Shown: positions 51,174 through 62,480, numbered from the stretch's first letter. The stretch: DNA of 64,000 nucleotides from Streptococcus parasuis (GCF_021654455.1 NZ_AP024276.1:1984001-2048000); one strand, 5' to 3'. The notes: a model not told the origin generated them from the letters alone. Made by a program: numbers and translations.

Positions 51174-52202
51174 TTATAACTCCATATTCTGATAAATTGG
51201 CAGCAACATGGCTGCATAGATGAGAACGACCATTAAGGCCACAAAGAGAAAAACCAATGGTTGAATCAACTGCATGGCCCTATTAACGCGAGTAAAAAAA
51301 TCCTCCCAACACTCTGTTGCATACACAGATAACTCACTTCCTAATTTTGATTTGACTTGCCCATACTCAATCATTAGACTCAGCTCCCGTTTGAAAAAGC
51401 CATACGTTTGGATATGAGCATGGAAACTATGCCCATCAGAAAGCGAACGCTCTAAATCTTCACCAATCTCACGAAAAAGCTGTGATTTTTGTTCCTGCAT
51501 CAAGCCCACAATCTGAGGCATATCAAGTCCCTGACCAATCAAGCTTCCCCATTCCCTCGCGTAATAGGCGGTCAAATAGGTTTGGATGAGTTTTCCGAAA
51601 AATGGCAGAGCTACTAAGCGAGAAAAAGCCTTGATTTTATTTGTTCTGCGATACCAAATAAGCCCACCTAAGACAGCAAGAAAGAAAAGGCCACAAAAGG
51701 ATAAAAAGATTGTTGGCAAGTGTTGAATCAATATAGTCGCAACATTTCCTTCTTCCAACTGGGGCAACAAATAGTTTTTTAGTCCCAACATTATCAATAA
51801 TAAAAAGGCAAGCAAGATGATTGGATAGGTTGCTACTTCTATCAATTTTTTACGCACCTTGCTAACATTTTCAAGATAAGATTGAATATGACTTAGACTC
51901 AGACTGGTATTGCCATGAACCTCCGCCAAGGCCACCTGGGTGACAACCGCATCCGAAAAGCGTAAATCTCCCAAAAGACTTGAAAATGGCTTTCCTGCAA
52001 GAAGACCATCGGACAAAACTTGCGTGTATTGATCAGCCAAGAGTTGACTCCGTTTGAGAAAATCGACAATTTCCCCCAAGTGAAATCCACTAGCAAAAAG
52101 ATTGTTAAAGAGCTCAATCACCTTACGCTGTCGAACCAAGGACAATTTTTTCTGTTTCTGCCTGCCGAGGACTGATATGTCCTGCTGCAAGAAGGCAATC
52201 AA
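51174..52202 (-). CDS. comGB: Competence pilus assembly membrane protein ComGB
   Basis: Inner membrane platform of the pilus, GspF family. 342 residues from a TTG start at MIAFLQQD; the start is uncertain because an in-frame ATG lies 21 codons earlier (52265) and no strong ribosome site is seen. Two GspF repeats with LFNNLFASGFHLGEIVDFL, three hydrophobic helices (about 130-150, 170-195 and 310-335) and AREWGSLIGQGLDMPQI. It overlaps comGA by 80 bases. Confidence 0.9.
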   Translation of the reverse strand: MIAFLQQDISVLGRQKQKKLSLVRQRKVIELFNNLFASGFHLGEIVDFLKRSQLLADQYTQVLSDGLLAGKPFSSLLGDLRFSDAVVTQVALAEVHGNTSLSLSHIQSYLENVSKVRKKLIEVATYPIILLAFLLLIMLGLKNYLLPQLEEGNVATILIQHLPTIFLSFCGLFFLAVLGGLIWYRRTNKIKAFSRLVALPFFGKLIQTYLTAYYAREWGSLIGQGLDMPQIVGLMQEQKSQLFREIGEDLERSLSDGHSFHAHIQTYGFFKRELSLMIEYGQVKSKLGSELSVYATECWEDFFTRVNRAMQLIQPLVFLFVALMVVLIYAAMLLPIYQNMEL

Positions 52203-53073
52203 TTTGCTCGTTCCACTTGTCCGAGGAATGGTTTTGGTAGTTTCCTTTTGCAAAATCAACAACACCTCCTCCCCCTATTAATCGTTGATAGGCAATTCCT
52301 TGAAGAGCATTATTTAATTCTTCAGGACTTACACCCAGTTCTAACATGCGGGCATAGACACCAGCAACACTTCTAGCATGAACCGTTGAGAAGACCGTTG
52401 CCCCTGTCAAACTAGCTCGTATTACTGCTCGCGCAGTTTCTGCATCTCGAATTTCTCCAATAATCAGTAAATCTGGTCGATGACGAAGTGATAGTTTGAT
52501 GAGATTATCATAGGTAGCACCAATTGCCTCGTTAAGCTGGAGTTGGAGCATATCTTCCTGTTTGATTTCCACTGGATCTTCAATAGTTAGAATTTGCTTA
52601 TCTGGAAATTTCAATCTCGCCAGCTGGTACATGAGTGTGGTCTTGCCTGAACCGACCGGCCCCGAAAAAAGATAGAGCCCTCGTCCCTTGATTTCTTGAG
52701 CAATTCTCTCCAATGCTCCAAACCAAAAATTAAGTTGTTGATCTTGATCATAGAGCAGACGAATGACCAAACTTTCTTTACCACGATAATCACCAACCGT
52801 TGATAACCGAAGTGAAATCTCCCCTGAGCCATAATTGTAGTCACAAGAGCCTTGCTGGCTACGCCGTTTTTCACCGACATTCAAACCCGCTAAAAACTTG
52901 AAATGACTAATAATGGCCATCACCTCATCTTCGGTCAATTCTTGAATATATTCCCGTTCATCCATTACTCGATGATAGACTTGGTAGTTTTCTCCTCTTG
53001 GAATCAAATAAATATCACTGACCCTTTCGGCAACTGCCTCTTCAATCATTTTTCTTGCTTTTTCTTGAATCAT
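52123..53073 (-). CDS. comGA: Competence pilus ATPase ComGA
   Basis: Cytoplasmic assembly ATPase, GspE family, 316 residues. Walker A GLYLFSGPVGSGKTTLMYQ (about 131-149), Asp box ILTIEDPVEIKQ, Walker B RPDLLIIGEIRD, and His box ATVFSTVHARS. It lacks the N-terminal N1E domain, normal for ComGA. GGGAGG precedes the ATG, and a com-box lies 20 bases upstream. First gene of comGA-GB-GC-GD-GE-GF-GG. Confidence 0.95.
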   Translation of the reverse strand: MIQEKARKMIEEAVAERVSDIYLIPRGENYQVYHRVMDEREYIQELTEDEVMAIISHFKFLAGLNVGEKRRSQQGSCDYNYGSGEISLRLSTVGDYRGKESLVIRLLYDQDQQLNFWFGALERIAQEIKGRGLYLFSGPVGSGKTTLMYQLARLKFPDKQILTIEDPVEIKQEDMLQLQLNEAIGATYDNLIKLSLRHRPDLLIIGEIRDAETARAVIRASLTGATVFSTVHARSVAGVYARMLELGVSPEELNNALQGIAYQRLIGGGGVVDFAKGNYQNHSSDKWNEQIDCLLAAGHISPRQAETEKIVLGSTA

Positions 53074-53092
53074 ATAACCTCCCTACTCCATC

Positions 53093-53100
53093 TATTCGTA
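53093..53100 (-). promoter_or_regulatory. Com-box (SigX/ComX promoter) of comGA operon
   Basis: Minus-strand TACGAATA, identical to the ssbB box and at the same distance from the start codon (20 bases). Confidence 0.94.
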
Positions 53101-53107
53101 AAACATA

Positions 53108-53135
53108 TTGATTTGTGGCATATTTATGTTAGAAT
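53108..53135 (+). promoter_or_regulatory. Promoter of the S66 peptidase gene
   Basis: TTGATT (53108-53113), 16 bases, TAGAAT (53130-53135), divergent from the com-box promoter. Confidence 0.55.
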
Positions 53136-53160
53136 AGTAAAAAAGTTGTGGAGGTTTCCC

Positions 53161-54111
53161 ATGAAAAGATTAAAAAAAGGCGACCACATACGCGTAGTCA
53201 GCCCGTCTTCATCTATCGAAAGAGTTGGTGGCTTTGAGGCTAATGTAGCAGCTAAGAAAAAGTTAGAAGCACTTGGGTTCAGACTCTCTTTTTCAGAACA
53301 TTATTTTGAAAATGATATCTTTGACTCAGCTCCGATTGCTAGTCGAGTTGCGGACTTGGAGGCGGCTTTTGCGGATGAGTCGGTCGATGCCATTCTGACA
53401 ACCATCGGCGGTTTCAACTGCAATGAACTCTTGCCCTATCTGGATTTTGATTTGATTGCACAAAATCCGAAAATTTTCTGCGGTTATTCGGATACGACCG
53501 CCCTGCTCAATGCCATCTACGCCAAGACAGGCATGCAAACTTATATAGGCCCAGCTTATTCCAGCTTTAAAATGGAGCAAGGGCAACAGTACCAAACAAG
53601 ATCTTGGCTAAATGCAGTCACTCAGGATACCTATCAATTAACTCCAAGTCCTGAGTGGTCTAGCGATGCTTGGTACTTACCAGACGCCCCTCGCACCTTT
53701 TACCCAACAGAATGGAAAGTCTACAATCCGGGCCAGGCCTCTGGTATTGCCATCGGCGGAAACATTTCAACCCTCAATCTGCTGACAGGAACCGAGTTTG
53801 CACCCAGACCCGATAAATATGTTCTATTTTTAGAAGAGGCAGAAGACGATGATTATCTCATTATCGCTCGTCATTTAACAGCTCTTCTACAAGCCTATCC
53901 AAATCCACAGGCTCTTGTCTTCGGTCGTTTTCCTAAGGAAACCAAGATGACCCAGGAAATTTTGTTGGCGATTTTGGACAAGCACCCTATTCTCAAAAAA
54001 GTTCCTGTTTTGTACGATTTGGACTTTGCCCATACCCAACCTCTCTTTACCATTACAATCGGTGGACAGGTAGAGCTCGACACCGAAGCCTTTTCTATCA
54101 GATTCAGCTAA
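53161..54111 (+). CDS. S66-family peptidase (LD-carboxypeptidase/MccF-like)
   Basis: Serine peptidase of the LdcA/MccF group, 316 residues from the ATG at 53161 with GTGGAGG upstream; the longer frame to 52903 would read through the com-box region. N-terminal KKGDHIRVVSPSSS, nucleophile region KIFCGYSDTTALLNAIYAKTG (Ser about 107), and the Glu of GIAIGGNISTLNLLTGTEF with late FLEEAEDDDY and FAHTQPLFTI. MccF-type enzymes cleave microcin C-like peptide-nucleotides; LdcA trims peptidoglycan. Which applies here is open. Confidence 0.88.
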   Translation: MKRLKKGDHIRVVSPSSSIERVGGFEANVAAKKKLEALGFRLSFSEHYFENDIFDSAPIASRVADLEAAFADESVDAILTTIGGFNCNELLPYLDFDLIAQNPKIFCGYSDTTALLNAIYAKTGMQTYIGPAYSSFKMEQGQQYQTRSWLNAVTQDTYQLTPSPEWSSDAWYLPDAPRTFYPTEWKVYNPGQASGIAIGGNISTLNLLTGTEFAPRPDKYVLFLEEAEDDDYLIIARHLTALLQAYPNPQALVFGRFPKETKMTQEILLAILDKHPILKKVPVLYDLDFAHTQPLFTITIGGQVELDTEAFSIRFS

Positions 54112-54142
54112 AAAGGATTGCTCATTAGGGCAATCCTTTTAT
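54111..54142. terminator. Bidirectional terminator between S66 and DUF1033 genes
   Basis: AAAAGGATTG pairs with CAATCCTTTT around a 10-base loop. Confidence 0.88.
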
Positions 54143-54516
54143 AAATCATAGTTCACACATTTTCCTTGTCTTAGTTTGCAAGCGCGAACTCTCGGTTGTT
54201 GCACCTGTTTAGCCGCAAGTCCAGCAGGCAAATTTTCCTTCGCTTCTATCAGCATAAGGGAGTGGAACCGTTGTAAATACTCATCACATTCTTCACACCA
54301 GTACTGATCTGATTCATCCCAAAAAGCGACCATTGTCCCATTTTTACTTTTTTTCATAGGAAAACTTTCTGAAAGTTTTACCCATTCCTTCTGAAAAGCA
54401 GATAGTGCATCCTCGTAACGTTCGTACGTCACTCTACTGACAACATCTTCTTCCCATCCATCTAAGAACCACCACGGTTCAAAATCTCCATACATCTTAA
54501 TAACTTGATACATCAT
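54139..54516 (-). CDS. DUF1033 family protein
   Basis: 125 residues, function unknown. Aromatic N-terminus YQVIKMYGDFEPWWFLDGWEEDV, a CxxC pair WCEECDEYLQRFHSL (about 73-87), and a basic tail ending RACKLRQGKCVNYDL. Homologues sit between rpoC and comG in streptococci, as here. The start may be the first or the second of two adjacent ATGs; GGAAG lies upstream. No signal peptide or membrane segment. Confidence 0.85.
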   Translation of the reverse strand: MMYQVIKMYGDFEPWWFLDGWEEDVVSRVTYERYEDALSAFQKEWVKLSESFPMKKSKNGTMVAFWDESDQYWCEECDEYLQRFHSLMLIEAKENLPAGLAAKQVQQPRVRACKLRQGKCVNYDL

Positions 54517-54601
54517 TTAATACTTCCTTTACCGTACACATTATATCGAAATTGTATGATAAAAAAAAACATTCTGCTTGTAGGATTCCTCACAAGCCAG
54601 A

Positions 54602-54637
54602 CAAAAAAGAAAACACACCTCAAAAATGAGATGTGCA
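54602..54637 (-). terminator. rpoC terminator
   Basis: On the minus strand GCACATCTCA and TGAGGTGTGT (with two G-U pairs) around four T, followed by a T-rich CTTTTTTG. Confidence 0.85.
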
Positions 54638-54643
54638 TTCTGT

Positions 54644-57600
54644 TTATTCAGTGGCTGCAAGTTTTGCTTCTTCAGCAAGTTCTTCTGCTACTGTATCTTC
54701 AATGATTTCAACTTCATTGATGGCTTGTGGTTCAAGATTACGGTAGCGGGCCATACCTGTACCTGCTGGGATAATCTTACCGATAATAACGTTCTCTTTC
54801 AAACCGAGAAGGTTATCACGTTTACCACGAATGGCTGCATCAGTAAGGACACGAGTTGTTTCCTGGAAGGATGCTGCTGACAAGAATGAGTTGGTTTCAA
54901 GAGATGCCTTAGTAATCCCCATAAGGACTGGACGAGCTGTTGCTGGAACACCACCAGCGATAACCACGTCAGCATTGGCATCTGTAAAGTCTGCAATATC
55001 CATAAGTGTACCCATAAGAAGATCTGTATCGCCTGGATCCATGACACGAACTTTACGAAGCATTTGGCGAACCATTACCTCAATGTGCTTGTCACCGATT
55101 TCTACACCCTGGCTACGGTAAACTTTTTGAACTTCAGAAAGAAGGTACGTTTCAACTGCCAAGACATCACGAACTTCAAGCAAGCGTTTTGGTTGGATAG
55201 AACCTTCAGTGAGGGCGCTACCTCTCGCAACTTGATCTCCAACTTCGACTTTCATACGGGCTGTAAATGGTACCACGTATTCGCCTTCGCCAGTTTTACC
55301 TTTAACAAAGACTTTCTTGGTACGAGTAGAAGCATCTTCTTCAATAGCGATAACTTCACCTTTAACCTCAGTGATAACCGCTTCCCCTTTCGGATTGCGC
55401 GCCTCAAAGATTTCTTGGACACGAGGAAGACCCTGAGTGATATCGCTGTTTGAGGCTACACCACCCGTGTGGAAGGTACGCATTGTAAGCTGTGTACCAG
55501 GTTCACCGATAGATTGGGCTGCAATCGTACCAACTGCTTCACCCACTTCAACCGCATCACCTGTCGCCAAGTTGATACCGTAACAATGACGGCAGACACC
55601 GTGACGAGTGTTACATGTAAATACGCTACGGATGGTTACTTGTTCAACACCTGCATTGACAATTTCACGGGCAATATCTTCCGTAATCAATTGATTTGGA
55701 CCAATGATAACGGCACCTGTTTCAGGATGTTTAACAGTTTTCTTAGTGTAACGACCTTGCAAACGCTCTTCAAGCGGCTCGATCATTTCCTTGCCATCTG
55801 TGATAGAACGGATGTCAAGACCACGGTCTGTTCCACAGTCGTCTTCACGAATAATAACGTCTTGGGCAACGTCAACCAAACGACGAGTCAGATAACCTGA
55901 GTCGGCTGTCTTCAAGGCCGTATCCGTCATACCCTTACGGGCACCGTGAGTTGAGAAGAACATTTCCAATACAGAAAGACCTTCACGGAAGTTAGACAAG
56001 ATAGGCAATTCCATGATACGTCCGTTCGGAGCTGACATCAGACCACGCATACCGGCCAACTGGGAGAAGTTGGAAATGTTACCACGGGCACCAGAGTCCA
56101 TCATCATAACGATTGGGTTCTTCGGATCTTGTTTTTCAACCAGACGTTTTTCCAATTTTTCCTTAGCTGAACGCCATTCATCTGTAACAGCTGCATAACG
56201 CTCATCATCAGTAATCATACCACGACGGAATTGTTTCTTGATTTGTTCTACACGTTCGTGAGATTCTTCAATGATTTCAGCCTTGTTGTCGATGACCGGA
56301 ATATCGGCAATACCCACTGTCAAACCAGCGAGTGTTGAGTGATAATAACCCAAGTCTTTCAAACGGTCAAGAAGGGCTGATGTTTCAGTTGTACGGAAAC
56401 GCTTGAAGATTTCAGCGATGATGTTACCAAGATTTTTCTTCTTGAATGGTGGGTTGATTGGCAATTCTGCAATGGCAGCCTTAATATCTGATCCTGGTTC
56501 CAAGAAGTATTTATCAGGAGTTCCTTCTGTCAAGTTAGCATTGTTTGGCTCTTGCAAGTATGGAAGACCTTCTGGCATAATTGCGTTGAACAAGATTTTT
56601 CCGACAGTTGTCATCATGACCTTGTGTTTTTGGTTGTCTTTCCAAGGTTTATCGAGGCTATCTGTTGCGATACCAACACGAGTATGCAAGTGAACATAGC
56701 CATTGCGGTAAGCCATAACAGCCTCATCCGCATCCTTGAAGACCATACCTTCACCTTCACGACCAGCATCTTCCATGGTCAAGTAGTAGTTACCCAAAAC
56801 CATATCCTGAGATGGTGTTACGACTGGTTTACCATCTTTAGGGTTAAGGATGTGTTCTGCCGCGAGCATAAGGATACGTGCTTCCGCTTGTGCTTCTTCT
56901 GACAATGGAACGTGAATCGCCATCTGGTCACCATCAAAGTCGGCGTTGTAAGCTTCACAGACAAGCGGGTGCAAACGAAGGGCTTTACCGTCGATCAGAA
57001 CTGGCTCAAAAGCCTGGATACCCAAACGGTGAAGGGTAGGTGCGCGGTTCAAAAGAACTGGGTGTTCTTTGATCACTTCTTCCAAGATATCCCAAATACG
57101 ATCATCCCCACGTTCAATCAAACGTTTTGCAGCTTTTACGTTACCAGCAATATCACGGGCAACGATTTCGCGCATAACAAACGGTTTGAAGAGTTCGATA
57201 GCCATTTCACGTGGTACACCACATTGGTACATTTTAAGAGTTGGACCAACGGCGATAACGGAACGTCCTGAGAAGTCAACACGCTTACCAAGCAAGTTTT
57301 GACGGAAACGTCCTTGCTTACCTTTAAGCATGTGGCTGAGTGATTTAAGTGGACGGCTACCTGGTCCTGTAATTGGACGACCACGGCGACCGTTGTCAAT
57401 CAAAGCATCCACAGCTTCTTGGAGCATCCGTTTTTCGTTTTGTACGATGATCCCTGGAGCGTTTAGTTCCAATAGACGAGCCAAACGGTTGTTACGGTTG
57501 ATAACACGGCGATATAATTCATTCAAATCAGATGCAGCAAAACGGCCACCATCCAACTGAACCATCGGACGCAAATCTGGTGGAATAACTGGCAAGATAT

Positions 57601-58288
57601 TGAGAATCATCCACTCAGGTTTATTTCCAGATTTGTAGAAAGCATCCAATACATCCAAACGACGCACAGCTTTAATCCGTTTTTGTCCAGTAGCAGTTTT
57701 TAACTCTTCTTTCAACGCAGCGATTTCTTTTGGAAGATCAACTTGTTTCAAGAGGTCTTGGATCGCTTCTGCACCCATTTTAGCAACGAATGAACCATAG
57801 CCATATTCACGCAAACGCTCACGGTATTCGCGCTCAGTCATGATTGACTTGTGCTCAAGCGGTGTATCTTTAGGATCAATCACCACGTAAGCCGCGAAGT
57901 AGATAACTTCCTCAAGCGCACGTGGGCTCATATCCAAGGTCAAGCCCATACGACTTGGAATACCTTTGAAATACCAAATGTGTGAAATTGGTGCTTTCAA
58001 CTCAATGTGTCCCATACGTTCACGACGTACTTTTGCACGAGTCACTTCAACACCACAGCGGTCACAAGTAATCCCTTTATAACGGATACGTTTGTATTTG
58101 CCGCATGAACACTCCCAGTCTTTTGTTGGACCGAAGATGACTTCGTCAAAAAGTCCATCACGTTCTGGTTTAAGTGTACGATAGTTGATTGTTTCAGGTT
58201 TTTTAACCTCACCGTAAGACCATGAACGAACCTTACTTGGTGAAGCTAACGTGATTTGCATACTTTTAAATCGATTTACGTCAACCAC
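54644..58288 (-). CDS. rpoC: RNA polymerase beta' subunit
   Basis: 1214 residues from a GTG start at [11 protein letters not shown], with AAAGGGA upstream, as in other streptococci; the longer frame adds 20 unrelated residues. N-terminal zinc site C60-S-C62...C75-D-R-C78, catalytic [14 protein letters not shown], trigger/bridge region with [25 protein letters not shown], and second zinc cluster CGTDRG...[13 protein letters not shown]. Second gene of the rpoB-rpoC operon; the intergenic region carries a hairpin. Confidence 0.98.
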   Translation of the reverse strand: MVDVNRFKSMQITLASPSKVRSWSYGEVKKPETINYRTLKPERDGLFDEVIFGPTKDWECSCGKYKRIRYKGITCDRCGVEVTRAKVRRERMGHIELKAPISHIWYFKGIPSRMGLTLDMSPRALEEVIYFAAYVVIDPKDTPLEHKSIMTEREYRERLREYGYGSFVAKMGAEAIQDLLKQVDLPKEIAALKEELKTATGQKRIKAVRRLDVLDAFYKSGNKPEWMILNILPVIPPDLRPMVQLDGGRFAASDLNELYRRVINRNNRLARLLELNAPGIIVQNEKRMLQEAVDALIDNGRRGRPITGPGSRPLKSLSHMLKGKQGRFRQNLLGKRVDFSGRSVIAVGPTLKMYQCGVPREMAIELFKPFVMREIVARDIAGNVKAAKRLIERGDDRIWDILEEVIKEHPVLLNRAPTLHRLGIQAFEPVLIDGKALRLHPLVCEAYNADFDGDQMAIHVPLSEEAQAEARILMLAAEHILNPKDGKPVVTPSQDMVLGNYYLTMEDAGREGEGMVFKDADEAVMAYRNGYVHLHTRVGIATDSLDKPWKDNQKHKVMMTTVGKILFNAIMPEGLPYLQEPNNANLTEGTPDKYFLEPGSDIKAAIAELPINPPFKKKNLGNIIAEIFKRFRTTETSALLDRLKDLGYYHSTLAGLTVGIADIPVIDNKAEIIEESHERVEQIKKQFRRGMITDDERYAAVTDEWRSAKEKLEKRLVEKQDPKNPIVMMMDSGARGNISNFSQLAGMRGLMSAPNGRIMELPILSNFREGLSVLEMFFSTHGARKGMTDTALKTADSGYLTRRLVDVAQDVIIREDDCGTDRGLDIRSITDGKEMIEPLEERLQGRYTKKTVKHPETGAVIIGPNQLITEDIAREIVNAGVEQVTIRSVFTCNTRHGVCRHCYGINLATGDAVEVGEAVGTIAAQSIGEPGTQLTMRTFHTGGVASNSDITQGLPRVQEIFEARNPKGEAVITEVKGEVIAIEEDASTRTKKVFVKGKTGEGEYVVPFTARMKVEVGDQVARGSALTEGSIQPKRLLEVRDVLAVETYLLSEVQKVYRSQGVEIGDKHIEVMVRQMLRKVRVMDPGDTDLLMGTLMDIADFTDANADVVIAGGVPATARPVLMGITKASLETNSFLSAASFQETTRVLTDAAIRGKRDNLLGLKENVIIGKIIPAGTGMARYRNLEPQAINEVEIIEDTVAEELAEEAKLAATE

Positions 58289-58407
58289 TAATAATCCCTT
58301 TCTTTTCTTGTGAGAGGATGGATTCCCATACCTCAAATTCTTGAACAATAATCAGCAGATTGGATAGCTGGTAAGCTATTTCTCTATAAATCAGATGGTG
58401 GAAGACT

Positions 58408-58447
58408 GTTGGTCCTTATCTCTTTCAGTTCTGAGATTTGGACCAAC
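58408..58447 (-). other. Hairpin in the rpoB-rpoC intergenic region
   Basis: GTTGGTCC and GGACCAAC (eight bp) enclose ATCTC/GAGAT (five bp). No T run follows on the minus strand, so it is more likely a processing site or stability element than a terminator. Confidence 0.6.
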
Positions 58448-58465
58448 TTGTTCCATCCATTCAAA

Positions 58466-61400
58466 TTATTCTTTGCCTTCTGCTTCTTCTGCTGCAAAGG
58501 CTGCGGCTGCATCAGCTGCGGCTTTTGCACGTGCTTTTTCAAGATCATCTACGTGGATGATGTCATCATCTTCACCTTCATCAAGGTCACGCAATTCTAC
58601 TTCATTGTTGTCTTCATCAAGGACACGCATATCCAAACCAAGTGATTGCAATTCTTTGACAAGAACGCGGAATGATTCTGGAACACCTGGTTTTGGAATT
58701 GGTTTACCTTTGGTGATGGCTTCATAGGCTTTAAGACGGCCTGTCACATCATCTGACTTGTAAGTCAAGATTTCTTGTAGGACGTTTGAAGCACCGTAGG
58801 CTTCAAGGGCCCAAACCTCCATCTCACCGAAACGCTGACCACCAAACTGAGCCTTACCTCCGAGTGGCTGTTGGGTAACGAGTGAGTATGGTCCGACTGA
58901 GCGGGCGTGAAGTTTATCATCAACCATGTGGTGAAGCTTGATCATGTACATGACACCAACAGATACACGGTTGTCAAATGGCTCACCTGTACGGCCATCG
59001 TAAAGAATGGTTTTGGCATCTGAGTCCATACCTGCTTCTTTAACAGTTGACCAAAGATCTTCTGAACTTGCACCATCGAAAACTGGTGTTGCAATGTGGA
59101 TACCCAAATTGCGTGCAGCCATACCCAAGTGAAGTTCCATAACCTGACCGATATTCATACGTGATGGCACCCCAAGTGGGTTCAACATGATGTCAACTGG
59201 TGTTCCGTCTGGAAGATATGGCATATCCTCAACAGGTACAATACGTGAAACGACACCCTTGTTACCGTGACGACCGGCCATCTTATCTCCGACCTTGATC
59301 TTACGTTTTTGAGCGATGTAAACACGAACCAACATGTTTACACCTGATTGCAATTCATCACCGTTGGCACGAGTAAAGATTTTCACATCACGAACGACAC
59401 CATCGGCACCGTGAGGTACACGAAGAGAGGTATCACGTACTTCACGTGATTTGTCACCGAAGATTGCATGCAAGAGACGCTCTTCAGCAGAAAGATCTTT
59501 TTCACCTTTTGGTGTGACTTTACCAACAAGAATGTCGCCCTCTTTAACTTCGGCACCAATACGGATAATCCCCATTTCGTCCAAGTTGCGAAGAGCATCT
59601 TCACCAACGTTTGGAATTTCGCGTGTGATTTCTTCAGGGCCTAACTTAGTATCACGTGTTTCTGATTCGTATTCTTCCAAGTGAACAGAGGTATACACAT
59701 CGTCTTTCACAAGGCGTTCAGACATGATAACCGCATCCTCGAAGTTGTAACCTTCCCAAGTCATGTAGGCAACGATAGGGTTTTGACCAAGAGCCATTTC
59801 CCCATTTTCCATGGAAGGTCCATCTGCGATGAAGTCACCTTTTTCAACGATGTCGCCTAATTTTACAAGGGTGCGTTGGTTATAGGCTGTACCAGAGTTT
59901 GAACGACGGAATTTAGAAATGTGGTAGACATCAAGCGATCCATCTTCACGACGCACTTCTACCTTGTCCGCATCTGCGTAAACAACCTTACCATCGTGTT
60001 GAGCGATGATTGCCGCACCTGAGTCGTGGGCAGCCTGGTATTCCATACCAGTACCAACGTAAGGTGCTTTTGGATCAATCAATGGTACAGCCTGACGTTG
60101 CATGTTGGCACCCATGAGGGCACGGTTGGAGTCATCGTTTTCCAAGAAAGGAATACATGCTGTCGCAACGGCAACTACCTGCTTAGGAGAAACATCCATG
60201 AAATCTGCTGAATCTGCTGGGAACTCTTGGTTGTTACCTTGGTGACGTCCCATAACAATCTTATCAACGAAACGGTTGTTTTCATCAAGTGGAGATGTTG
60301 ATTGTGCTACGATGTAGGCATCTTCTTCATCCGCTGTCAACCAAACGATTTCGTTTGTAACTGTACCAGTTGCACGGTCGATCTTGCGGTATGGTGTTTG
60401 GATGAAACCATACTTGTTAAGGTGACCATAAGAAGACAAGTTGTTGATCAAACCGATGTTTGGTCCCTCAGGCGTTTCAATAGGACACATACGACCATAG
60501 TGAGTGTAGTGAACGTCTCGAACCTCATAACCAGCACGGTCACGAGTCAAACCACCAGGTCCCAAGGCTGACAAACGGCGTTTGTGAGACAACTCAGAAA
60601 GTGGGTTGTGTTGGTCCATGAACTGTGACAACTGAGATGAACCAAAGAATTCTTTGATTGCGGCTGTAACAGGACGGATATTGATGATTTGTTGTGGCGT
60701 CAATACTTCATTGTCTTGAACAGACATACGCTCACGCAAGTTACGTTCCATACGAGTCAAACCGATACGTACTTGGTTAGCAAGCAATTCACCAACGGCA
60801 CGAATACGACGGTTACCCAAGTGGTCAATATCATCTACACGACCAAGACCCTCAGCCAAGTTGAGGAAGTAGCTCATTTCAGCCAAGATGTCCGCAGGTG
60901 TTACTGTACGTACGTTTTCTGCTGGATTCGCATTACCAATCACCGTCACAACACGTTCTGGATCCTTAGGAGCTACAATCTTGAATTTCTGCAAAAGAAC
61001 TGGCTCAAGAAGAACAGCATTGTCATTTGGAATATACTCTACCAAGTTGAGCTCATCGAATTGTGCTTCTACTTTTTCAAGCACATCGCGACTCAATACA
61101 GTACCAGCTTCCAAGACGATTTCGCCTGTCTCACCGTTAATCACATGCTCAGCAAGTGTTTGGTTGAGCAAACGAGTACGGAGGTTGAGTTTTTTATTAA
61201 TCTTGTAACGACCAACAGGTGCCAAGTCGTAACGACGTGGGTCAAAGAAACGAGCTGTCAAAAGGCTACGAGAGCTTTCAGCTGTCTTTGGTTCACCTGG
61301 ACGAAGGCGCTCATAGATTTCCTTAAGCGCTTCATCTGTACGAGAATCTGCTGGGTTTTTATGAATATCTTTTTCGATGGTATTGCGAACCAATTCGCTA

Positions 61401-62038
61401 TCACCGAAGATGTCAAAGATTTCATCATCGCCTGAGAAACCAAGCGCACGAACAAGCGTTGTGAATGGAATCTTACGCGTACGGTCAATACGAGTGTAGG
61501 CAATGTCTTTTGAATCTGTTTCCAATTCCAACCAAGCTCCACGGTTAGGAATAACCGTTGAACCATAACCTACTTTACCGTTCTTATCTACTTTATCATT
61601 GAAGTAGACACCTGGTGAACGAACCAACTGAGAAACGATGATACGCTCTGCACCGTTGATGATGAAGGTACCCATTTCAGTCATGATTGGAAACTCACCG
61701 AAGAAGACTTCTTGCGTCTTGATTTCGCCAGTTTCTTTATTCACCAGACGGAAAGTTACATAGATTGGAGCTGAGTAGTTCGCATCATGCGCACGCGCCT
61801 CTTCCAATGTATATTTAGGTTCTTTCAATTCATAACCAACGAATTCCAATTCCATGGTATCCGTAAAGTTTGAAACTGGAAGTACATCTTCAAAGACTTC
61901 TTTCAAACCATAATCTAAAAAGTCTTGGAAAGAGTCCGTTTGGATTTCAATCAAATTTGGTAAATCAAGAACTTCCTTGATTCTTGAAAAACTACGACGG
62001 GTACGGTGCTTACCGTACTGAACTTCATGTCCTGCCAA
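58466..62038 (-). CDS. rpoB: RNA polymerase beta subunit
   Basis: 1190 residues from a TTG start (62036-62038) at [17 protein letters not shown], with AAGGAG seven bases upstream; the longer frame is rejected. The rifampicin pocket reads [22 protein letters not shown] (written here as family motif split by 10-residue blocks [10 protein letters not shown] and [10 protein letters not shown]), the wild-type sensitive form. [11 protein letters not shown] and the C-terminal [19 protein letters not shown] are intact. The acidic-Ala-rich tail ([19 protein letters not shown]) is typical for streptococci. Confidence 0.98.
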   Translation of the reverse strand: MAGHEVQYGKHRTRRSFSRIKEVLDLPNLIEIQTDSFQDFLDYGLKEVFEDVLPVSNFTDTMELEFVGYELKEPKYTLEEARAHDANYSAPIYVTFRLVNKETGEIKTQEVFFGEFPIMTEMGTFIINGAERIIVSQLVRSPGVYFNDKVDKNGKVGYGSTVIPNRGAWLELETDSKDIAYTRIDRTRKIPFTTLVRALGFSGDDEIFDIFGDSELVRNTIEKDIHKNPADSRTDEALKEIYERLRPGEPKTAESSRSLLTARFFDPRRYDLAPVGRYKINKKLNLRTRLLNQTLAEHVINGETGEIVLEAGTVLSRDVLEKVEAQFDELNLVEYIPNDNAVLLEPVLLQKFKIVAPKDPERVVTVIGNANPAENVRTVTPADILAEMSYFLNLAEGLGRVDDIDHLGNRRIRAVGELLANQVRIGLTRMERNLRERMSVQDNEVLTPQQIINIRPVTAAIKEFFGSSQLSQFMDQHNPLSELSHKRRLSALGPGGLTRDRAGYEVRDVHYTHYGRMCPIETPEGPNIGLINNLSSYGHLNKYGFIQTPYRKIDRATGTVTNEIVWLTADEEDAYIVAQSTSPLDENNRFVDKIVMGRHQGNNQEFPADSADFMDVSPKQVVAVATACIPFLENDDSNRALMGANMQRQAVPLIDPKAPYVGTGMEYQAAHDSGAAIIAQHDGKVVYADADKVEVRREDGSLDVYHISKFRRSNSGTAYNQRTLVKLGDIVEKGDFIADGPSMENGEMALGQNPIVAYMTWEGYNFEDAVIMSERLVKDDVYTSVHLEEYESETRDTKLGPEEITREIPNVGEDALRNLDEMGIIRIGAEVKEGDILVGKVTPKGEKDLSAEERLLHAIFGDKSREVRDTSLRVPHGADGVVRDVKIFTRANGDELQSGVNMLVRVYIAQKRKIKVGDKMAGRHGNKGVVSRIVPVEDMPYLPDGTPVDIMLNPLGVPSRMNIGQVMELHLGMAARNLGIHIATPVFDGASSEDLWSTVKEAGMDSDAKTILYDGRTGEPFDNRVSVGVMYMIKLHHMVDDKLHARSVGPYSLVTQQPLGGKAQFGGQRFGEMEVWALEAYGASNVLQEILTYKSDDVTGRLKAYEAITKGKPIPKPGVPESFRVLVKELQSLGLDMRVLDEDNNEVELRDLDEGEDDDIIHVDDLEKARAKAAADAAAAFAAEEAEGKE

Positions 62039-62058
62039 AAGTTTTCTCCTTTGTATTA

Positions 62059-62385
62059 AGATACTAAGCCGTAAACAACTCAAAGAAAAATAGGAAACAC
62101 GACGACGGAGGCAAGCCTCCTAGGAGCTGTTTATCTTTTTTCACAGAGTTGTAGGCGAGTTCAATTAAAAGATACGAGACCGTGAAAACCAAAGTGAAAA
62201 TAGGAGAGTGACGCCGTGTCACCAGACACAAGGAGCTCTATCTTTTTCACACAGGTTTTAGGTCGAGTTCAATTAAAGATACGAGGGCGTCTAACACTCC
62301 AAAAGAAAATAGGACATCGACAAAGCAATCAAAAGATTGCAAGGAGATGTATCTTTTTCTACAGGAGTGTAGCCCGAGTTCAATT
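62059..62385 (-). ncRNA. Tandem triplicate structured RNA in the rpoB leader
   Basis: Three head-to-tail copies of about 108 bases (62275-62385, 62167-62274, 62059-62166). Each ends (plus strand) in GAGTTCAATT and shares AAAATAGGA and TATCTTTTT. Paired arms change together: ACAACTC/GAGTTGT, AAAACC/GGTTTT, ACACTCC/GGAGTGT for the outer stem; AAACA/TGTTT, AGAG/CTCT, ACATC/GATGT for the inner stem; GGAGGC/GCCTCC, GTGTC/GACAC, GCAATC/GATTGC for the tip. A relation to the Lacto-rpoB leader RNA is a guess. Confidence 0.8.
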
Positions 62386-62388
62386 ATA
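62383..62388 (-). promoter_or_regulatory. Possible second rpoB -10 inside the leader
   Basis: Minus-strand TATAAT at the start of the repeat array, without a good -35 or TG extension. Confidence 0.25.
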
Positions 62389-62480
62389 TTCAGACATGTG
62401 ATCACCTGCACTTGCTTTTTCTGAATTTTTAGAATCTTTAAGAATAGGTGACAATTCTCAAAGAACTTCTTCATAGACAC

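Noticed and set aside
52903..53160. N-terminal extension of the S66 peptidase frame
   Set aside because: It crosses the com-box and the comGA start; the family N-terminus KKGDHIRVVSP begins at the ATG at 53161.
60689..61435. 248-residue frame antisense to rpoB, and many similar frames opposite rpoC, fusA, groEL and pgk
   Set aside because: Shadows of highly biased codon use in essential genes; no ribosome sites and Cys/Thr-rich unnatural composition.
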